64,000 nt of DNA from Varanus komodoensis. Its lineage: Eukaryota > Chordata > Lepidosauria > Squamata > Varanidae. Below the pieces are notes generated by a model. The model was not told the DNA's origin, made no database searches, and was given only the letters and a program-made list of their open reading frames with translations. The position numbers and the translations under genes were made by a program. How positions within the stretch are numbered: the first letter of the stretch is position 1; every line of letters begins with the position of its first letter. Of the stretch, positions 57,520-64,000 are shown piece after piece. The stretch covers positions 17,558,010-17,622,009 of the forward strand of contig NW_025335438.1 in the NCBI RefSeq assembly GCF_004798865.1. Direction: 5' to 3'.

Positions 57520-57900
57520 GCCCTGTTTGGATCAGACCAAAAGTTCATAATACAGGATTCTAGTCACATGGTGGCCAATCAGCTGCTTCACAGATAATCC
57601 TTACAAAGGGTGTGAGTACAGTAACAATCTCTGGCTCCTGATTCCTAGCAACTGGTATACATGGGCAGACTGCCTGTGTTAGATAGTTGTCAGGACTAGC
57701 AGCTACTGATGGTCTTTTAAAGCCATCCAAATGTGTGCTATCACTATATTTTGTGGCAATAAATTCATTGTTTAACTACCCAGTGTGAGAAGAAGCACTT
57801 CCTTCTATATGTTCTAAATCTCCGTCCAATCCCTCCAGTTCTCTAAACTGTACCTAATTTAAAAGCCTCCGTCATGTCTGCACTTTGCTTTTGCCTAAGA
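57520..57900 (-). mobile_element. CR1/L3 LINE 3' region, old
   Basis: TTTGGATCAGACCAAAAGTT, GTGGCCAATCAGCTGCTTC, GGTCTTTTAAAGCCATCCAA, GTGGCAATAAATTCATTGTT with TAACTACCCAGTGTG and AGAAGCACTTCCTTCTATAT are the reverse complement of CR1/L3 from its 3' end into the coding end, in order. Confidence 0.78.
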
Positions 57901-57904
57901 CCAG

Positions 57905-58570
57905 TGAGGGGCATACATGGTGTCACTGGGCATGGATGGGGTGGTTCAGCTACAGGACTAGCACTCAACTTTGGGAGTAAATACATGATGCATTTGAAGA
58001 TATCCATTTTTCTGTGACCTACTGTGGTTTCTATATTTTCAGAGTAATTCTATTTAGATACTTTCATTGGACATTCTTAAGGTTTAATAATAATATTGTC
58101 TAATATATCATACCTGAATGTATCGACAACCTGTGAAGCAGATTGTCTCTTAAAGTAACACTTCTATAAAACTCAATGGATAGTCCTTATCACAAAACCC
58201 TCCAGCTCCACTGGGCTGAAACCAGATGTGCATGGTAATCAAGGAAACTACTTGTGCAGACAGATCCCCCTTGTTGGTTATGGGTGACAAAGAATAGTGA
58301 CCATGGACCATTCCATGGGAACGTTCTTATGGAACTCACTTAAAATGCTGATTTGGCAAGCCTATGTGTGACTTATTTAAACTGTTACTGAAGACTTTCT
58401 AATGACAAACACAAAGGAGTACACTTTGTTCTCAAATATGCGTAATTAGAACAATTTACTTGTACTGTGCTTTCAGGGATGTTTGTACAGGACAGGAAGA
58501 GTTATTAAACTTGTACCTCATACATGCAATAGCTGCTTTCTCTATACTAGAGAGGGAGTGGCCCTGACTG
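57905..58570. other. Unassigned sequence
   Basis: No gene or repeat recognised. Confidence 0.5.
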
Positions 58571-58574
58571 CCAA

Positions 58575-58975
58575 GGACCTGGTCTCATAATCATCCCCAT
58601 AATCACCACCATCATCACCATCACATCACCATCATCACAATGCTCCCCAGTTGCTGAAGCTCTTTGAGCAATTTACAAGAGTTCATGAAAGCAATACCAA
58701 AAAAATCATTAAATGTTTGCAAAATATAAAAATATAAAAAGAACTTAAACATCACTAAAGACTGAGATGGGCAGTCCTCTCAATCCCTTGAATATTCATA
58801 TATATCTTTAAATGTGCCAGCATTGAAGGTCATCTTTCCCTGTCACTGAAAAGATAACAAGGTTGGTGCCAAGCTGGTCACACTGGGGAGCTCATTCTAA
58901 AGTTGAGTGGGGGGGGGGGGAGTCATCCCAGAGAAAGCCCTCCACCATGTTGCTGCCTTCTAATGTATTAGCTGG
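58575..58975 (-). mobile_element. L2 LINE 3' end, old, with ATC tail and G run
   Basis: Loose CATCAC/ATC triplets (58580-58640) lead into CAGTTGCTGAAGCTCTTTGA with GCAATTTACAA (reverse of the L2 TTGTAAxCCxCxxxGAG end), an A-rich UTR, and the reverse-coding blocks GGTGCCAAGCTGGTCACACT, GGGGAGCTCATTCTAAAG and GAGAAAGCCCTCCACCATGT with TGCTGCC. The same blocks stand at 27795-27870 in the young L2 (GGGGAGCGCATTCCATAA, GAGAAGGCCCTCCTCCG). A G12 run occupies 58909-58920. Confidence 0.66.
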
Positions 58976-58979
58976 CAAG

Positions 58980-59585
58980 GAGACACCTCAAGTTTTCTTT
59001 GCTATAAAGTACAGAAAAGATAAACAATATGCACCACCAAATGCTGGTATCTGCCGAAAAGCCAAATGTGGATTGAGCATACTCAGTGATTACCACAAAC
59101 TATGGAAAGGTGATTGTGATTTAGGGTTAAAAAAGAAAAACAAGTGGAGAGCTATCACATGGCCTTGTCCACGTTTTTACACAATTCACATTGTATACAT
59201 ATCATAATAAACACAAGAATATACATAAAATTATACAGCACAATTCAACAAAGTGGGGAAAAACCTACTCAAATGGAGAAGTTTAGCTGAACTGTGACAT
59301 TTTATTTTATCACAAATATTACAGAAGAGAAAAATGTTCAAGTAGTATACCAAGCTCTCACATATCAACTGGAACACTAGTTTTAACAGTCCTGATTAAA
59401 ACCAGAGAAAGACTGAGATAGGGAATTAGTATTTGCCAACTAAACAGTGAAGAGGGTGATACAGAATTGGAGCAGCAGGGCTTGGGACACTATATGTGGG
59501 GGAGTTCTGATCCTGATGATGAGGAGAGGACAGGAGGATCAGACAAATGCATGGCAAACAGCTGCGTAATACCTGCATGAGTACC
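58980..59585. other. Unassigned sequence
   Basis: No gene or repeat recognised. Confidence 0.5.
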
Positions 59586-59589
59586 TGGG

Positions 59590-59706
59590 ATAGAGATGCA
59601 GTCACTGGCCCAAGTTACATGGACTACTTCGTGCCTGTGTGGATTTGAACCCAGGCACCCCTGGTTCTAATCTAGCAGTCAGACCACATGAACTGTTGTG
59701 GCTCTA
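59590..59706 (-). mobile_element. tRNA-derived SINE, head half in reverse
   Basis: The plus strand shows CAGTCACTGGCCCAAGTTAC, then GGATTTGAACCCAGGCACCC at 59641-59660. On the minus strand this is a clean B box (GGTTCAAATCC, 59641-59651), preceded by an A-box region with AGTTCATGTGGTCTGACTGC. It is the same family as 2667-2876. Confidence 0.68.
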
Positions 59707-59709
59707 GCC

Positions 59710-60230
59710 CTTTTCCCCCTGGAAAAAGAGCTGTGGTAGGCAGGCTGCTACTCTGTGTTCTGCCATGGCATTCAAACCCTTATCTGTTGGAACACTGTAG
59801 CTGGGGGCTCCTCCTGCCCAGCACAGCATCAAGTTCTGTACTGAGAACGTGATGTTCCTCTTGATAGGTGTAATGTTGCCACTTTTTCTAATTGCTCAGT
59901 GTTGGAGGAAACAGATGGAGAAGGTGATATTATGGGTTCATCTGTTGCTGAGGATGGATAGGTCTTTTCCAGGCATTTCCATTGTGAGAATCTTATTTGT
60001 GAGCATGATTCATGAGGAGCAGTGACATTGCCTGAGATGTTGCAATCAGTGCTGCAACATTATTTCTTGTTTTGCTTTCCATTTTGCTATTGAGAGAGGG
60101 TAGGATTGTGACAATAGCACATCAGTCTGTCACTGACATAGAAGGGACATTGAAACGGACTGGCCACTTAGTTAGCTTTATGGTTATGACTTTGGAGATA
60201 TATGCACAGGTTCCTCCCCTCCCCACTATT
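59710..60230. other. Unassigned sequence
   Basis: No gene or repeat recognised. Confidence 0.5.
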
Positions 60231-60232
60231 TT

Positions 60233-60262
60233 TGTGGTGGTGGTGGTGGTGGTGGTGGTGGT
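60233..60262. repeat. (TGG)n microsatellite
   Basis: About ten TGG units. The Val run in the frame across it is a repeat translation. Confidence 0.96.
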
Positions 60263-60264
60263 CA

Positions 60265-60730
60265 TTCATCCCTGTATAAAGCTGAAATTTGTGCATTTCT
60301 ACCAATAATTGTGATTAATTGAAGGCATCATTCTAATCTATACTTTCTGACCAGAAACCCGTTAAGATTTTAAAGAAGAAAAGTTGCAATGCCAAAGCAA
60401 AGCATGTTGGACAGGACTAGATTTTATGGAAACAAATTGCTTACATTGCTAATGCACCCCATTGTTTTCATTCATGCCCTCTCAAACTTCAGCAATAATT
60501 CAGCTATGAAAGAAACAGGCCTGATCAGATAACTGTAAAAATTAGATAAAGCACACAATAGCTGTGAAGATATAAGCATTTCATCAAGAGCCACGTATTG
60601 GTTTCTTCCTGGTGTCAGTTCCTTGCCATTCCTCTTCCTTACTGTAACACCTCACACAGTATCAGAGCTCAGCAAGAATACAAAGTACAGAAATTTATAA
60701 TGGGGCAATTTCCTCCAACATAGCGGACAT
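60265..60730. other. Unassigned sequence
   Basis: No gene or repeat recognised. Confidence 0.5.
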
Positions 60731-60734
60731 GAAG

Positions 60735-61440
60735 GTACAAATGCCTCACCACAGTCTACTTATCTCCAGGTTAGACTACCCTGAACTGCAGAATGTGGAA
60801 CTGCCATTAAAGGGCCTCTGGAAATTTCAGCTAGTGTGAAAAGCTGCAGCTACATTCTTAGCAGGAGCCAGGTGATCAGAGACCACCACTCCAATCTTGT
60901 TTTATCTGTACTGGCTCCCTCTTTGATTCTAAGTGCAATATAAGATGCTGGTCTGGGCACTTAAAGCCCTAAAATGACCACTTCCTTCTGCAAGGACCGA
61001 CACATATGTTTTGCTCAACATCTGTTATCCTGCATTGTGTAGGCTGTTGCTACATGCATTTGGTGACATTTTCTAGGAGCACAACCTTATCAGTAGTAGC
61101 ATCAACTTTGTGATAGTCCCTCCCTGGAGAGATTTACCAGACTCCAACAATATACTTTTTAGGTATCTGGCTGGGAGGTGTGGCTTTTTGGCTGATAATG
61201 GCTGAGTTCTTCGATGTTGCTGTAATGCTTTTATGCCTGTCTGCTATATGAATCTATTACAGGCTGATTGGGAAATGTATCCCTTTGTTGTCCTTATCTT
61301 GGTGTGTCCACACTCAACAGTTTGTAATTTTTCTGTCTTGTTCATTGTTTTATTGATTTTGTTTCATGAGCTTCTTTGGGTTTGTAACTGATAACGAAAA
61401 CTGAGGTATCTATTATTCAAATAAATTTAAATATCTAATC
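60735..61440 (+). mobile_element. L2 LINE C-terminal region and 3' UTR, very old
   Basis: Degraded coding blocks follow the L2 C-terminus: TCTCCAGGTTAGACTACC (SRLDY), GCTGCAGCTACATTCTTAGC (AAAxxLxG), TGTACTGGCTCCCTCT (YWLP), CTTAAAGCCCTAAAATG (LKALK) and GTCCCTCCCTGGAGAGATTT (SLPGEIY). A T-rich 3' UTR then ends TTCAAATAAATTTAAATATC. Numerous frameshifts and stops mark it as one of the oldest elements here. Confidence 0.68.
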
Positions 61441-61444
61441 CAGA

Positions 61445-64000
61445 CCTACTGAAAATTTGCTTTGTATTTTTTAAAAATTATGCTGTCAAACTAAACAGCA
61501 ACACACTCTACTCCTTAGTATTTTTTAAATTTTTTATTTCTTTAAAGTCATTATGTTAATTTTTATTTCTTTAAAAATAGGCCAGTATGGTCTTTTGTGT
61601 AACAACCCTTAGTTTTAAAGTAAGTTATAATCATGTCTTATATATAGATCAGATTGAGTAGTTCACATTTTATGGAACTAATCATTCTGACACAAATTAA
61701 AAATTGCCTTGTGGTTAAGACTGATCACAGGAGAAGGAGAATGAAGTAAGCCGCATTGAGTTTGCTATATGATTCAGTTTGTCATCAAGGCAGAGCTTCA
61801 TGTTACAAGGAAAATGCTGTGCTTCACAGGCCAAACAGTGAGTGGGGAGCACTCACAGAAGTGAATCAGAAATGTTGTGTGTGTGTATCTGTGTGTGTCT
61901 AACCCTTCACCCACAAGTAACTCCTCCCTACTGTCAAATCAAAATTATCACAATGGTACATGAGTGCCTATAGCTCTTACTTATAGTTTGGAGTAGAATA
62001 TTAAGTGAGAGTAGTTTTTAAAATAAATACATTTCAGACTCTTTATAACACAACATGAAACTGATCCTGAATCTCATAAATCTGGGAGCGCCTGAGACTA
62101 AATTTGAGGCATATGAAGTTAAGAAAACAAGGACAAGATAATATAGTGCTATGAACATTGCACAATCAAGACCACACCAGAGCAAATGTTTCTACTTCCA
62201 TATAATTCTGTCCTAAATTTCTCCTTCTAAAATTTGACGTTTTTGAAAGGTTAACATGCTTGCTATGCTTGCCCAATTTAATATTATGTTTAATTACATA
62301 CTTGTTTCTCTTTAACCACTCCAAATGTCTCATTATTCCATGTCTGAATTTCTTACAAATTTAGATATATTAGCATATAATATACATACAAATAAGAATG
62401 TTGGTTAAAAAATAGGCAGGCTTACTGGCCTGTTTTGCCCTGTTCCTACTGATAGTGTTTCACTCTAGTTTGGCTGTGACACTTCTGTTAACTCAAGAGA
62501 AGCAGTTGATAACCTAAGCAAGCATTCTTTAACAGGGATTTCATATCTCATTCAGATGTGGTAGAGTCTTGTACCTGTTGTTGTATGCTAGAGTTTGCTA
62601 TACATGAGCAAATTCTGCCTATCACCCTGAGTAAATTATTGTATTTGCATTTCGTGCAAATCTTATCAAAGGCAAACAGGGTAAGCATGTTGGAGTTCTA
62701 TAATCTTTCAAGCAGTGTTTTTTGAGGACGTGATCCAAGGCCCTTTGATGTCCATGGAAGTCTTTTCACTAACTTCAGAGAGCTTTGAGTGAGATCACAA
62801 CACATTATTTCTATATAGGGAAGTAATGCATGGATGAGGGTCTATTTAAATGGATCTTTCTAATGTGTTTGAACCTTACCACAGCTACTTTCTGTTGATC
62901 AGGACCTATGACTGGGGTAGCCACCACACATATACATCTCTTGATTTCTTCTGCACTTGATTATTGTACACTCAGTTGAATGTGTGAAGAGACACAGTGG
63001 AAAGGCAATGATTCTAAAATGATAGATGCATTCTTTCTGAGATATTATACCCGTGCAGATCCCTTCACATGATCAAGTCATGTCTGGGTCTGCATAAGTG
63101 GCGAGTGTGCAGAAGTGAACCAGGGCACAAACTCAGAGTGTGGTGAAAGGGCTCCAGGTTCAGGGCAGAGGTGCACGATATGAAAATGTGCATCTGTCTC
63201 ATCAACAGGGGGGAATCACAGCATGGGTGCTTCCTCCCAACAGTCTGCAGAAGCTGCTTAGATTGCCCATCACAGCACAGGGGTGGGTGCAGAAATATGC
63301 CTTCTACCTGCTTTCTTGGAGAGATTTTTTTTTTTACCCCTTTTTAATTTTTTTTTAAATACAGAAAAAAATAAATACGGACACATCACAATATAAATAT
63401 TGTAACATACAAAAGCCCAACTAATGAATGTAAAGTAAATAATGCAGTTATCTGGCCCTGCAATTAGGTAGAGAGAAGCAATTGCCTCAGGTGGCAACTG
63501 CTTGGAAGTGCAGCATGGCATCGAAAGAGAGATCTAGGTGTTATAGGCCTGCTATGAGACTCCTCATTTACCCTGGTGGCTTTGATCTCAGTGGAGGAGC
63601 TGCTCCAACACTGGGATTCATCCATCAGTCTGGTTGGGCTTTGTGCATGGAAGGGGAGTTAACTTGTTCTTTGCCTCAGGAAGCAAAATGAATTGTGCCA
63701 GCTCAGGGAGGCAACCCATTTCACCTCCTCTAGGGGCTAACAGTTTCACTAGAAAAATAGTCCTCTCTCCCACTGAAGGTTGACTGTGATTATGAAAAAT
63801 TCAGTGTGTACCAGGAGAAATATTGAGTAAGTAGGGCTGGGAACAGTACTGTGAGCACCATCTACCACATTACTATTCTTAAAACAGGGATTGTTTCTGT
63901 TCTTAAAACAAGTTCTCATTCTTTGCTTTGGAGGTTGTCAAATTTAAAAAGCTACACACATCAAAATCTTGTGCTCTGTGTACGTTGGTGCTTTGTCTGG
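61445..64000. other. Unassigned sequence to the window end
   Basis: No exon recognised. It contains T-rich runs near 61521-61580 and 63325-63357, a short GT tract near 61877-61898, and an inverted octamer pair at 62643-62661. A GCCTCAGGAAGCAAAATG word near 63675-63692 may belong to a dispersed repeat. Confidence 0.42.
62643..62661. promoter_or_regulatory. Inverted pair of octamer-like sites
   Basis: ATTTGCATTTCGTGCAAAT holds ATTTGCA and its reverse complement TGCAAAT around a 5-nt centre, followed by a GATA-type CTTATC. POU and GATA factors bind such words, but a single occurrence in AT-rich DNA is weak evidence. Confidence 0.2.

Overview
The window looks like an intergenic or intronic stretch of a squamate reptile genome, probably a lizard. 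The best evidence is a full-length Sauria-type tRNA SINE at 10501-10850 with a 12-bp target-site duplication. It sits alongside RTE-BovB, L2 and CR1 LINE copies, a combination known from lizards and snakes. The DNA is AT-rich, rich in microsatellites, and has no prokaryotic gene organisation. I recognise no host protein-coding exon, rRNA or tRNA gene. Nearly all open frames are chance frames or lie inside repeats.

Layout. 1-10.4 kb: short palindromic elements, tRNA-derived SINEs, an L2 3' end, a CR1 3' end and a large foldback element (about 7607-7880). 10.5-20 kb: the Sauria SINE, two copies of an unnamed repeat (called here the GTCCTC family), and a GC-richer patch near 18.5 kb with a TATA-like box and a good splice donor. 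20-27.4 kb: mostly unrecognised sequence with one long GTCCTC-family copy. 27.48-29.7 kb: the most striking locus, a young-looking 5'-truncated L2 LINE on the minus strand whose reverse transcriptase is broken by only one in-frame stop and one frameshift, and whose 3' coding end carries a nested inverted duplication. 30-42.7 kb: CR1/L3 and CR1 fragments of differing age, microsatellites and hAT-like fragments. 43.3-44.4 kb: RTE-BovB with two successive 3' ends. 46.4-47.4 kb: a well-preserved CR1 3' third. 47.9-64 kb: further SINE, L2 and CR1/L3 fossils, a BovB tail abutting a hAT-like end, and a possible LINE ORF1 remnant near 52.2 kb.

The elements show several ages. The CR1/L3, older CR1 and L2 fragments are strongly decayed. 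The L2 at 27.5 kb, the CR1 at 46.4 kb and the Sauria SINE look much younger. The SINEs depend on partner LINEs for movement; in the family literature Sauria SINEs use the BovB machinery through a shared 3' tail, and both partners occur here. The best candidates for undescribed biology are the template-switch structure in the L2, the GTCCTC repeat family (six copies) and a numerous short palindromic element in two forms with similar ends. All family names come from memory of consensus sequences, not from a database search.
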